64,000 nucleotides of DNA, from contig NZ_WING01000002.1 of the NCBI RefSeq assembly GCF_009793335.1, positions 1,302,001-1,366,000 of the forward strand, given 5' to 3'. Below the pieces are notes generated by a model, which saw nothing but the letters and a program-made list of their open reading frames with translations, ran no database searches and was not told the DNA's origin. The DNA comes from Actinomadura sp. J1-007 (lineage in GTDB: Bacteria > Actinomycetota > Actinomycetes > Streptosporangiales > Streptosporangiaceae). This document shows, piece after piece, positions 30,445-39,671 of this stretch. Each line of letters starts with the position of its first letter. Position 1 is the stretch's first letter. Made by a program: the position numbers and the translations under genes.

Positions 30445-31961
30445 ATGGCCGACTTCGTCGGAGCGCTCGACCAGGGCACGACCAGCACCCGTTTCATGGT
30501 GTTCGACCACGGCGGGAACGAGATCGCCCGCCACCAGCTCGAACACCAGCAGATCCTGCCCCAGGCCGGATGGGTCGAGCACAATCCCACCGAGATCTGG
30601 GAACGCACCCGCGCGGTCATCCAGTCCACCCTCACCAAAGCGAATCTCACCCACACCGACCTGGCCGCGCTGGGCATCACCAACCAGCGCGAGACCACCG
30701 TGGTGTGGAACCGCCGCACCGGCCGCCCGTACTACAACGCGATCGTGTGGCAGGACACCCGCACCGACCGCATCGCCTCCGCCCTGGACCGCGACGGCCG
30801 CGGCGACACCATCCGGCACCGGGCCGGTCTCCCGCCCGCGACGTACTTCTCCGGCGGGAAGGTGCAGTGGATCCTGGAGAACGTCGACGGCGTCCGCGAG
30901 GCCGCGGAGGCGGGCGAGGCCGTCTTCGGCAACATCGACACGTGGGTGCTGTGGAACCTCACCGGCGGCCCCGACGGGGGCGTGCACGTCACCGACCCCA
31001 CCAACGCCTCCCGCACCATGCTGATGGACCTGGAGACCCTCGACTGGGACGACCAGCTCCTGTCGTTCTTCGGCATCCCCCGCGCCATGCTCCCGACGAT
31101 CCGCCCCTCGTCGTCCCCGGACCCGTACGGCGTCACGCGGGCGGACGGGCCGCTCGGGGAGAGGTGCCGTTGAGCGGCGACCTGGGCGACCAGCAGGCCG
31201 CCACGGTGGGCCAGGTGTGCTTCGCGCCCGGCGAGGCCAAGAACACCTACGGCACCGGCAACTTCCTGCTCCTCAACACCGGCGAAGAACTCGTCCGCTC
31301 CAAGGCGGGGATGCTGACCACCGTCTGCTACCGCTTCGGCGACCAGGCTCCGGTGTACGCCCTGGAAGGCTCGATCGCCGTCACCGGATCGGCCGTGCAA
31401 TGGCTGCGCGACCAGCTCGGCATCATCTCCGGCGCCGCCCAAAGCGAATCCCTCGCCGCACAAGTAGAAGACAACGGCGGCGTCTACTTCGTCCCCGCGT
31501 TCTCCGGGCTGTTCGCACCGTACTGGCGCTCCGACGCCCGCGGCGCCATCGTCGGTCTCTCGCGCTACAACACCAACGCGCATCTGGCGCGGGCGACGCT
31601 GGAATCCATCTGCTACCAGAGCCGCGATGTGGTGGAGGCCATGCGCGAGGACTCGGGCGTCTCGCTGGACGTGCTCAAGGTCGACGGCGGCGTCACCGCC
31701 AACGAACTGTGCATGCAGATGCAAGCCGACATCCTCGGCGTCCCCGTCTCCCGCCCCGTCGTCGCCGAGACCACCGCCCTCGGCGCCGCCTACGCCGCCG
31801 GCCTCGCCGTCGGCTTCTGGAACGACACCGACGAACTACGCCAGAACTGGAACGAGGACAAGCGCTGGTCGCCGGAGTGGTCGCAGGACCAGCGCGAGAC
31901 GGGCTACGCGGCCTGGAAGAAGGCCGTCGAACGCACCCTCGGGTGGGTCGACGTCGACTGA
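30445..31961 (+). CDS. glpK: Glycerol kinase, with an apparent 1-nt frameshift
   Basis: ATG 30445 follows AAGGAG. The first half has 'FVGALDQGTTSTRFMVF' (phosphate loop) and 'GITNQRETTVVWNR'; the second has 'TYGTGNFLLLNTGE', 'VDGGVTANELCMQMQAD' and 'ETTALGAAYAAGLAVG', all standard FGGY signatures. The first frame stops at 31173 in 'LGERCR'. One extra G in the GGGG at 31156-31159 restores 'LGGEVPLSGDLGDQQAA', giving about 505 residues, the normal length. Phosphorylates glycerol to glycerol 3-phosphate. Probably a base-call error; otherwise the gene is dead and glycerol use lost. Confidence 0.85.
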
Positions 31962-32133
31962 CCGTTCACAGGGCCCGCGCCCCGGACGCCGGGACGGCCC
32001 GGTCCGTGCCGGTTTCCGGGGGCGTGGTCCGTATCTTCCGCCATGGCCGGAGATGATCTAGAGTCCGCCGGGACAGCGTCGTCCAGGCCGCCGCAAACCC
32101 CCCGCGGCGGCCCGCTCGCGAGAGGAACCCTCC

Positions 32134-33018
32134 ATGACACGACGACTCGCCGGACTCGCCCTCGCCGCCGTGACCGGCGGCACGGCGCTCGCCGCCGCCG
32201 GAACCGCCCAGGCCGCGCCCGCCGCGCCCGCCGCACCCGCCCCGCCCGCCGCCCCGGCGCCCGCCAAGCAGGCGAAAGAGGTGGACTTCACCGGCATCGT
32301 CGCGCTCAGCAACTGCTCGGGCTCCCTCGTGCGCGGCCCGCGCTCCCGCGACACCGACCGCGCCCTCGTCATGACGAACGGCCACTGCCTGGAGTCCGGC
32401 ATGCCGAAGGCCGGGCAGGTCATCGTCGACCAGCCGTCCACCCGCACGTTCAAGCTGCTCGACCCGACGGGCAAGAAGGAGCTCGGCACGCTGCGGGCCA
32501 CCAACGTCGAGTACGCCACGATGACCGACACCGACGTCACGGTCTACAAGCTCGACAGCACCTACCGGCAGATCCGCAAGGCGTACGGCATCCCGGCGCT
32601 GCGGCTGTCGGCGGCCAAGCCGCGGGTCGGGACCGAGATCCGGATCGTGTCCGGCTACTGGAAGACGATCTACGGCTGCAAGACCGACGGCGAGATCTAC
32701 CGCCTGCGCGAGGGCGAGTGGACCTGGAAGGACTCCATCCGGTACGCGCCCGAGTGCCAGACGATCCACGGCACGTCCGGGTCCCCGATCATCGACGTGC
32801 GGTCCCGGCACATGGTCGGGATCAACAACACCGGCAACGACGACGGCGAGCGCTGCACGCTCAACAACCCGTGCGAGGTCGACCGGAAGGGCAACATCAC
32901 CGTCCGGCACGGCATCCACTACGGCCAGCAGACGTACCTGCTCGCCCGCTGCCTGACCCGCGGCAACGACGTGCGGCTCGACCGGCACTGCCGCCTGCCC
33001 CGCCCCGCCGCGAAGTGA
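32134..33018 (+). CDS. Secreted trypsin-like serine protease
   Basis: A 294-residue protein with a twin-arginine-free Sec signal peptide (MTRRLAGLALAAVTGGTAL, cleavage likely after AQA at about residue 27), an Ala/Pro-rich propeptide-like linker, then a chymotrypsin-fold domain. The triad is visible: 'ALVMTNGHCLE' (His), 'TDTDVTVYKL' (Asp), 'IHGTSGSPIIDVR' (Ser). Several Cys pairs probably form disulfides. Exported protease of unknown target. Alone, with a 172-bp intergenic region upstream. Confidence 0.83.
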   Translation: MTRRLAGLALAAVTGGTALAAAGTAQAAPAAPAAPAPPAAPAPAKQAKEVDFTGIVALSNCSGSLVRGPRSRDTDRALVMTNGHCLESGMPKAGQVIVDQPSTRTFKLLDPTGKKELGTLRATNVEYATMTDTDVTVYKLDSTYRQIRKAYGIPALRLSAAKPRVGTEIRIVSGYWKTIYGCKTDGEIYRLREGEWTWKDSIRYAPECQTIHGTSGSPIIDVRSRHMVGINNTGNDDGERCTLNNPCEVDRKGNITVRHGIHYGQQTYLLARCLTRGNDVRLDRHCRLPRPAAK

Positions 33019-33411
33019 CCCCCGCCCCGGCACGGCACCCCCGGCGCCCTCCGGCGTACGTGAGGGCCCGCTAGCCGGGGCGCGTCCGCGAGCGCCGCCG
33101 CGAAGGAACGGGCCGGGCGTCGCGGTGGGCCGGCGCGAACCCCGCGCCGGCCCACCGCTCGGCCCCCGCCCGCCAGGCCCCGCCGGGCCTCGCCTGGCCG
33201 GCCCGTTCACCCGTCGGGGCGGCGGGACGGTCCTCCTCAAGGCGCTGTCCGGGGCGGCCCGGCTCGGTGAGGGCGTGCCCGACCTGCGGCGACTCGGCCG
33301 GGTGGACGGTCCGTTCGGTCGGACCCCCGGTCCGCCGGTCCCGGATTCGCGGCATGGACGGCCGTCACGTGGGCAGGTTCGGCGGGACGAACGCGTGAGG
33401 GGGTACGCACG
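33019..33411. other. Gap without recognised gene
   Basis: About 390 bp of very GC-rich sequence between the protease and the pyruvyltransferase-like gene. The open frames here have shadow-like composition and no ribosome sites. I see no repeat or RNA gene. Confidence 0.4.
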
Positions 33412-34322
33412 ATGCGTGTTCTGGTGACGGGCTGGCCGAGTTTCGTCCACGGCGAGGCCACCGCGGGGACGTGCTGGCGATGGAGGCGGTCCGCGAGGCG
33501 CTCGCGGGGGAGGGGATCGCCTGCGAGACGGCGTGGAGCCCGGTGTTCCGCCCGGACGGGCTCAGCCTGGACCGGGCCGATCCCGAGCGCTACACCCATC
33601 TGGTGTTCGCGTGCGGGCCGCTGCACGGCGACCAGGTCGTCTCGCTGCACCGGCGGTTCGCCCGCTGCCAGCGGGTCGCGGTGGGCGTGTCGGTGATCGA
33701 CCCGGACGATCCGGCGGTGACGGGCTTCCACGCCGTCCTGCCGCGCGACGCGCCGGGCGCGCCGCCGCGCCGCGACCTGTCCGCGGCGCCCGCCCAGACC
33801 GGCCCGGAGCCCGACGTCGTCGGCGTCGTCCTCGCGCCGGGGCAGGGCGAGTACGGGGCGCGGGGCCGGCACGCCCGGATCGAGGACCAGCTCACGTCCT
33901 GGCTGCGCACCCGCGGCTGCGCGCGGGTGCCGCTCGACACCCGGCTCGACCCGCGCGACTGGCGGCACCCCGCCGGCCCCGAGGAGCTGGAGGCGGTGAT
34001 CAGGCGGCTGGACCTGGTGGTCACGACCCGCCTGCACGGCCTGGTCCTCGCGCTGCGCAACGGGGTGCCCGCGCTCGCCGTCGACCCGGTCGGCGGCGGC
34101 GCGAAGGTCACCGCGCAGGCGCGCGCCTGGGACTGGCCCGCGATCATCACCACCGGCGCCGCGGACGCCCCGCCCTACCTGGACCCGGCCGAGCTGATCA
34201 GGCACTGGGAGTGGTGCCTGTCGCCGGAGGGCGCGGCGTGGGCGGCGCGGGCGTTCCCGCTGCCCGAGCTGGTCAGGGGGCTGAGGGAGATCGTCGGTAA
34301 CGGATCGCTCGCGGCACGTTAG
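33412..34322 (+). CDS. Polysaccharide pyruvyl transferase-family protein, with an apparent 1-nt frameshift
   Basis: Starts MRVLVTGWPSFVHGEATAG. After GGGG at 33465-33468 the sense continues in another frame ('LAMEAVREALAGEG'); one extra G gives 'AGDVLAMEAVREAL' and a protein of about 303 residues. The C-terminal half has the family hallmark 'VVTTRLHGLVLALRNGVPA' and 'IEDQLTSWLRT'. Members add pyruvate ketals to cell-surface glycans or act as related GT-B-like enzymes. Near, but not part of, the glycan operon starting at 34892 on the other strand. Confidence 0.72.
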
Positions 34323-34386
34323 CGGCCCCGGTGATCGGGCAGGGTCCCCCACTCGGACGGACCAGAGCGAGAAGGGAGCGGCCGTC

Positions 34387-34797
34387 ATGAGGTACGAGGA
34401 GTTCATCGGCCAGGTGCAGAACCGCGCCCGCCTCTCGGGGCTGGGGGACGCGGAGCGCGCCTCCCGCGCGACGCTGGAGACGCTCGGCGAACGGGTGCCC
34501 GAGGGCCTCGCCGACAACCTCGCGGCGCAACTTCCGCACGAGATCGGGGAGCATCTGCGCCGCACCGAGGTGTACGGGGGCCTGGGCAGCGGAGAGCGGT
34601 TCGGCAGGCACGACTTCGTCGAGCGCGTCGGCGCCCGCGCGGGCGTGGACGACGCCGAGGCGGCGTTCATCGCGCGCGTGGTGCTGGAGGTGACCGACGA
34701 GGCCACCGGCGGCGGCATCGGCAAGAAGGTCGGCGAGGCGCTGCCGGAGGACATCCGCGAGCTCGCCACGGCGGGCAGCAGGGGAGGCGTCGACTGA
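34387..34797 (+). CDS. DUF2267 protein
   Basis: A 136-residue all-helical protein with the DUF2267 pattern: 'MRYEEFIGQVQNRARLSG', 'ATLETLGERVPEGLADNLAAQ', 'HDFVERVGARAGVDDAEAA', ending 'ALPEDIRELATAG'. DUF2267 proteins are common in actinobacteria, often stress-linked, without known biochemistry. A strong bidirectional hairpin follows at 34845-34878. Confidence 0.82.
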   Translation: MRYEEFIGQVQNRARLSGLGDAERASRATLETLGERVPEGLADNLAAQLPHEIGEHLRRTEVYGGLGSGERFGRHDFVERVGARAGVDDAEAAFIARVVLEVTDEATGGGIGKKVGEALPEDIRELATAGSRGGVD

Positions 34798-34844
34798 CCG
34801 CCTGACGGCGGGCGGCCCGTACCCGGCGCCCGCCGCCGGACCCG

Positions 34845-34878
34845 CCGATGGGGGCCCCTCGCCCGGGGCCCCCATCGG
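34845..34878. terminator. Bidirectional hairpin terminator
   Basis: Perfect 14-bp stem: CCGATGGGGGCCCC (34845-34858) and its complement GGGGCCCCCATCGG (34865-34878), loop TCGCCC. It lies between two convergent genes (DUF2267 and the epimerase) and could end both transcripts. No T run on either side, as usual in these genomes. Confidence 0.7.
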
Positions 34879-34891
34879 CGTGCCCGGCGGG

Positions 34892-35848
34892 TCAGGCGGT
34901 CCGCGCCAGGCCGAGCTCGCGCTCGAACCATTCCGCGGTGGCGCGCAGGCCCTGCTCGGCGGGCACCTCGGGCTTCCAGCCGAGCACGTCCCCGGCGAGG
35001 GACGTGTCCGGGCGGCGCACCGCCGGGTCGTCGGCCGGGCGGTCGATGAACCGCAGGTCCGACCGCGCCCCGGTCAGCCGGATCACCAGCCGCGCCAGGT
35101 CGGCCATCGTCATCTCGTCCGGCCCGCCGATGTTCATCGGCCCCGGATGGTCCGACAGCGCGAGGTCCAGGATGCCGCGCACGGTGTCGTCCACGTAGCA
35201 GATCGAGCGGGTCTGCTCGCCGTCGCCGGTGACGGTCAGCGGCTCGCCCCGCAGCGCCTGGCGCAGGAACGTCGGGATCGCGCGGCCGTCGTCGGGGCGC
35301 ATCCGCGGCCCGTAGGTGTTGAAGATCCGCACGATGGCGGCGTCCAGGCCGCGCGAGTGCCGGAACGCCGACGTCAGCGCCTCCCCGAACCGCTTGGCCT
35401 CGTCGTACACGCTGCGCGGGCCGACCGGGTTGACGTTCCCCCAGTACGACTCGGGCTGCGGGTGGACGAGCGGGTCGCCGTACACCTCCGAGGTGGAGGC
35501 CAGCAGGAACCGGGCGCCGTGCCGTTCGGCCAGGTCCAGCGCGTGCCGGGTGCCCTGGCTGCCGACCTCCAGCGTCTGGATCGGGTAGCGCAGGTAGTCG
35601 GCCGGGGACGCGGCCGACGCCAGGTGGAACACGTAGCCGACCGGGACCGGCAGCCGCACCGGCTCGGTCAGGTCATGCCTCAGGAACCTGAAGTCCCTGC
35701 GCCGGGTCAGGTGCGCGACGTTGCGCGCCGTCCCGGTCAGCAGGTTGTCCAGGCAGATGACCGAGATGCCCCGCTCCAGCAGGGCCTCGCACAGGTGGGA
35801 GCCGAGGAAGCCCGCGCCTCCGGTCACCACGGCGCGCCGATGTCTCAT
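34892..35848 (-). CDS. NAD-dependent sugar-nucleotide epimerase/decarboxylase (UDP-glucuronate decarboxylase-like)
   Basis: ATG 35848 overlaps the GT9 stop (ATGA). The 318-residue SDR-extended protein has 'VTGGAGFLGSHLCEALLE' for NAD binding, then 'ASTSEVYGDPLVHPQPESY' and 'GPRSVYDEAKRFGEAL' with Tyr-x3-Lys, and 'RIFNTYGPRM'. The YGDPLVHPQPExYWG segment is characteristic of UDP-glucuronate decarboxylases (UDP-xylose synthases). It would supply a pentose or related sugar to the glycan. Last gene of the operon. Not an obvious HldD. Confidence 0.78.
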   Translation of the reverse strand: MRHRRAVVTGGAGFLGSHLCEALLERGISVICLDNLLTGTARNVAHLTRRRDFRFLRHDLTEPVRLPVPVGYVFHLASAASPADYLRYPIQTLEVGSQGTRHALDLAERHGARFLLASTSEVYGDPLVHPQPESYWGNVNPVGPRSVYDEAKRFGEALTSAFRHSRGLDAAIVRIFNTYGPRMRPDDGRAIPTFLRQALRGEPLTVTGDGEQTRSICYVDDTVRGILDLALSDHPGPMNIGGPDEMTMADLARLVIRLTGARSDLRFIDRPADDPAVRRPDTSLAGDVLGWKPEVPAEQGLRATAEWFERELGLARTA

Positions 35849-36895
35849 GTCGTCCTCCTTGCGGTCCTGGTGGGTCCTCCGGCGCGGGACCGCGTCCCGC
35901 CCCCGTCAGCGCCCGCGCCGCCGTGTCGGCGACCCGGGCGACGCAGATCTCCAGCAGCCCGGGGTCGGGGGCGGCCCCGTGCGGGTCGCCGTGCCGCCCC
36001 GCCCACAGCACCCGGTGCTCGCGGCGCTCGGGCGGCGGGCCCCACAGCCCCGGCGCGACCGGGCCGAACAGCAGCACCGAGGGGGTGCCGTACGCGGTCG
36101 CGAGATGCCCCGTGCCGGTGTCTCCGCAGACCACCAGGCGGGCGCCGGCGACGAGCGCGGCGAGTTCGAGCGGCCCGGTACGGCCCGACAGGTCGTCGGA
36201 CGGGTCGAGCCCCGCCGCGGCGGTGACGGCCCCCGCCACCTCGGTCTCGTCCGGCCCGCCGGTCACCACGACGTGCTCGCCGCGCTCGCGGAGGCCCGCG
36301 GCGACCGCCGCGTACCGTTCGGCGGGCCAGCGGCGGGCGGGCGAGCCGGCGCCCGGATGGACGACCACCGCGCCGGGCGCGGGCGACGGGACCGGCGGCG
36401 CGGGCAGGTCCAGTTCGCGGGGGTCGGCGTCGAACCCGTACGCGGCGACGAGCCGGCACCAGCGTTGCACCTCGTGCTCGTCCGGCTCCCACGGCGGGCC
36501 TTCGGAGCCGAGGACGGACGGGTGCGCGAAGGCGAGGAGGCGGCCGGGCCCGAGCGCGCGCAGCACGCGGTGGCTGCGCGGCCCGCGCCCGTGCAGGTTG
36601 ACGGCCAGTTCGAGGGGGCCGCACGGCGGCAGGGGGTCCAGGCCGGACGCGGGCAGCACGTCGTCCACCGCGCCGGTCAGCAGCGCGAGCGGCGCGAGGG
36701 CGCGCGGCGCGGCCAGCGTGATCCGCCGGCCGGGCAGGCCCCGCCGCAGCGCCCGCAGCGCCGGGACGGCGGTGAGCAGGTCGCCGAGGCCGAGCGCCCG
36801 CAGCACCAGCGCCCGCGGCGCGTCCGGCCCGCGCCCGGGTCCCCGCGCGGCTCCGGCTCGCGGCCCCCGCGCGGCTCCGGATCCGGTCCGGTCAC
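35845..36895 (-). CDS. GT9 heptosyltransferase-like protein, two apparent 1-nt frameshifts
   Basis: Core 'RALGLGDLLTAVPALRALRR', 'VVHPGAGSPARRWPAERY', 'VVTGGPDETEVAG', 'VCGDTGTGHLATAYGTPS' matches ADP-heptose:LPS heptosyltransferases. The clear frame runs from GTG 36806, but adding one base in a C run (36841-36844 or 36864-36868) extends it to GTG 36895, which overlaps the SDR stop (GTGA). At the end one extra base in CCCCC (35900-35904) brings a TGA at 35847-35845 that overlaps the next ATG. Both corrections yield the operon's usual 4-bp overlaps. Transfers a heptose or other sugar to a glycan acceptor. Confidence 0.72.
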
Positions 36896-37568
36896 GGCCA
36901 CGACGGCTCGCGGGACGGGCAGACGACCATCTCGCGCACCTCGCAGCCCGGAGGCTGCGCGAGCGCGAACGCGACGGCCGCCGCGACGTCCTCGGGCTTG
37001 TTGAGCTGCGCGTCCGAGCCGGGCTTGTACTGCTCGTCGCGCCCGTCGAAGAACGCGGTGTCCATGCCGCCGGGCACGAGCATCGTCACGCCGATCCGCC
37101 CGGCCAGCTCGATCGCGAGCGCGCGGCTGAACCCGACCACCCCGAACTTGGACGCGCAGTACGCGGTGGCGTCGCTGAGCGCCCGGAGCCCGAGCGTGGA
37201 CGCGCACGTGACGATCCGGCCGTTCGGCGCGTGCTCCAGGAACGGCAGCGCGGCGCGCACGACCGCGGCGGTGCCGAGCAGGTTGACCTGCACGACCCGG
37301 TCCCAGTCCTCGGCGGGGACGTCGCCGAGCCGCCCGCACGAGTCGATCCCCGCGGCGGTCACGACGGCGTCGAGGCCGCCCGCGCCGCGCGCGAGGGTGT
37401 GCACGGCGCGTTCGGTGCACTGCCGGTCGGCGAGGTCGGCCTGGACGCTCGGCACGTCCTCCTTGGGCGGATGCAGGTCGAGGACGAGGGGGAGCCGCCG
37501 TCGTCCGCGATCCGCCGCGCGATGGCCGCGCCCAGCCCGGACGCTCCGCCGGTGACGAGCACGTTCAT
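36892..37568 (-). CDS. Short-chain dehydrogenase, with an apparent 1-nt frameshift
   Basis: ATG 37568 overlaps the HldE stop. N-terminus 'MNVLVTGGASGLGAAIARRI' holds TGxxxGxG; after CCCCC (GGGGG plus strand, 37488-37492) the frame changes, and one extra C gives a continuous 'GGSPLVLDLHPPKEDVPSVQADLAD'-like passage (quoted in pieces). Later: 'VTAAGIDSCGRLG', 'ASTLGLRALSDATAYCASK' with Ser and Tyr-x3-Lys, and 'LVPGGMDTAFF'. About 225 residues when joined. A reductase or epimerase on a sugar or precursor; substrate unknown. Confidence 0.75.
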
Positions 37569-38964
37569 GATCCGATTCCCTTCGTGGTGGACAGCAGGCG
37601 GGTGGTCGAGCGGCCTTCGAGGAACGGCAGCAGCACGACCTCCCCGCCGTACGAGCGGACGACCTCGGCCTCGGGCAGGGGCGTGCCGGCGTAGTCGGCG
37701 CCCTTCACCCACACGTCGGGCCGCAGCCGTTCCAGCAGCGGGCCCGGGGTGTCGTCGTCGAAGACGACGGCGGCGTCGACGTCGGCGAGGGCGCGCAGCA
37801 CCCGGACCCGGTCCGCGGCCGGGGTGACCGGCCGCTCGGGGCCCTTGCGGCGGCGTACCGAGGCGTCGGAGTTCACGCAGACGACCAGGCAGTCGCCCAG
37901 CCGCCGCGCCTGGTGGAACAGGTTCACGTGGCCCGCGTGCAGCAGGTCGAAGCAGCCGCCGGTCGCGACGACCGTCCCGCCGGAGCGCCGGGTCCGGTCG
38001 ACGGCGGCCCACGCGTCCTCGCCGCGCGCCGGGCCGGGGTTCGGCGGCTTGGACTCGGCGAACCGGGCGGCGACCCCCGTCGCGGCGCCCGCGCCGACGA
38101 AGTCCGACGCCTCCCGCACGCCCTCGTCCACCGCGGACGTCAGCGGTCCGCCCTCGGCGAGGACCTGGGTGGCGCGGGCGGCGAAGCTGTCGCCCGCGCC
38201 GCAGGTGTCGCCGGGCGAGGCGGGCTCGGCGGGCGCGAGGAACGGCGTGGCGGGCCCGTGGCACAGCAGCGCGCCGCGCTCCCCGAGCGTCACCGCGACC
38301 GCCTCCAGGCCCCACGCCTCGGCGAGGAACCGCCCCGGTGGCCCGCCGCCGACAGCCCGCAGCCGGCGATCTCCGAGCCGTTCTCGTCGGCGAGGCGGGT
38401 CAGCTCGTTCTCGTTCGGGGTGAGCAGGTGCGTGCCCGGGACGGGCAGCTCCCCGCGCGGGTGCGGGTCCCACACGACCGGCGCGGCGCCCGCGGCCTCC
38501 TGGAGCAGCGGCCGGACGGCCGCGTGCCGGGTCACGCCGCGGCCGTAGTCGGAGACCAGCACCGCGGCCGCCGCCGCCACCGCCTCGGTGACGCGCGGCC
38601 CGAGCGGGCCGTCCAGGGCGCGGCCCTCCCCGATGTCGATGCGGACGACCGGCTGCCCCTCCGCCTGCACGCGCAGCTTGCAGGGCGTCCCGCCGTGCAG
38701 GTGGAACGCGGCGACCTCCAGGTGCGGCTCCAGCATGGCCCGCAGCCGGCGCGCGGGCTCGTCGTCGGCGAGCGCCGTCACCAGGACGACCTCGCGGCCC
38801 CCCGCGGCGGCGAGCAGCGCCGCGAGCGCCGCCCCGCCGGGACGGGCCCGCTCCTCGGCCTGCTCGACCACCGGGACGGGCGCGTCCGGGCAGAGCCGGC
38901 TGCTGCTGCCGACGACGTCGATGTCCAGCAGCGAGTCGCCGACCACCACCAGCGGCGCCGTCAT
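37565..38964 (-). CDS. hldE: HldE-type bifunctional heptose kinase/nucleotidyltransferase, with an apparent 1-nt frameshift
   Basis: ATG 38964 overlaps the GmhA stop. The N-terminal domain is PfkB-like: 'VVVGDSLLDIDVVGSSSR', 'GGTPCKLRVQAEGQPVVRI', 'LLTPNENELTRLADE', and after the break 'PGDTCGAGDSFAARATQV'. The C-terminal domain is a nucleotidyltransferase: 'VVATGGCFDLLHAGHVNLF'. One extra C in CCC (38342-38344) joins the parts into about 466 residues, near HldE's usual 475. It converts D-glycero-D-manno-heptose 7-phosphate to the 1,7-bisphosphate and, after GmhB, heptose 1-phosphate to ADP-heptose. Between GmhA and the SDR in the same operon. Confidence 0.83.
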
Positions 38965-39620
38965 CGGGCCACCCCCGGCGCCGGGGCGAGGCTGTCGTCG
39001 ATCGCCCCGCACAGCAGGTGCACCGCGGCGAGGTGGATCTCCTGGACGGTGGAGGTCGCCTCGGCGTCCACGGTGATCGCGTCGTCGCACGCCTCGCTGA
39101 GCGGGTTCGGGCCCGGCCCGGTGATCGCCCAGGCGGTGACGCCGACCCGCCGCGCCAGCCGGGCCGCCGCGATCACGTTCGCGCTGCGCCCGCTGGTCGA
39201 CAGGCACACCAGCACGTCGCCGGGGCGGCCGTGCGCCCGCACCTGCCGTGCGAACACGTCCGCCGCGCCGTAGTCGTTGCCGATCGCGGTGACCGCCGAG
39301 GTGTCGCCGTGCAGCGGCAGCGCCGAGAACGGGCGGCGCTCGTCCTCGAACCGGCCGACCAGCTCGGCCGTCAGGTGCTGCGCCTCGGCGGCGCTGCCGC
39401 CGTTGCCGCAGGCGAGCAGCCGGCCGCCCGATTCGAGGACGTCCGCGAGCCGCCGCCCCCAGCCGCCGATCGTCGGCGTCCAGGCGCGGAAGCGCAGCGC
39501 GGCGTCGGCGAGCGCCTCCAGCCGGTCGGCGCGCGCGGCCGCCGCCGCGGCCGCGGTCCGGCCGGCGGCGCCGGCCGTGCCGGGCCTCGCGGTTCCGGTT
39601 CTAGCCGTGGTGGCCGTCAT
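38961..39620 (-). CDS. gmhA: Sedoheptulose 7-phosphate isomerase (GmhA-like, SIS domain)
   Basis: A 219-residue SIS-domain protein with an Ala-rich N-terminal extension. Signature residues: 'LLACGNGGSAAEAQHLTAEL', 'FSALPLHGDTSAVTAIGNDY', 'DVLVCLSTSGRSANVIAAA', and 'EIHLAAVHLLCGAIDDSLA'. These match GmhA, which forms D-glycero-D-manno-heptose 7-phosphate from sedoheptulose 7-phosphate, the first step in ADP-heptose synthesis. Followed by HldE with ATGA overlap. The N-terminal extension of about 30 low-complexity residues is unusual and a later start is possible. Confidence 0.85.
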   Translation of the reverse strand: MTATTARTGTARPGTAGAAGRTAAAAAAARADRLEALADAALRFRAWTPTIGGWGRRLADVLESGGRLLACGNGGSAAEAQHLTAELVGRFEDERRPFSALPLHGDTSAVTAIGNDYGAADVFARQVRAHGRPGDVLVCLSTSGRSANVIAAARLARRVGVTAWAITGPGPNPLSEACDDAITVDAEATSTVQEIHLAAVHLLCGAIDDSLAPAPGVAR

Positions 39621-39671
39621 GCTCTCTCCCCCCGTCCTCGCGTCCTTGCTCGGTCGTGCCGTTCCGCGCGC

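Noticed and set aside
33019..33411. Possible small gene in the GC-rich gap before the pyruvyltransferase-like gene
   Set aside because: Frames there have no ribosome site and Arg/Gly/Pro-rich translations typical of chance.
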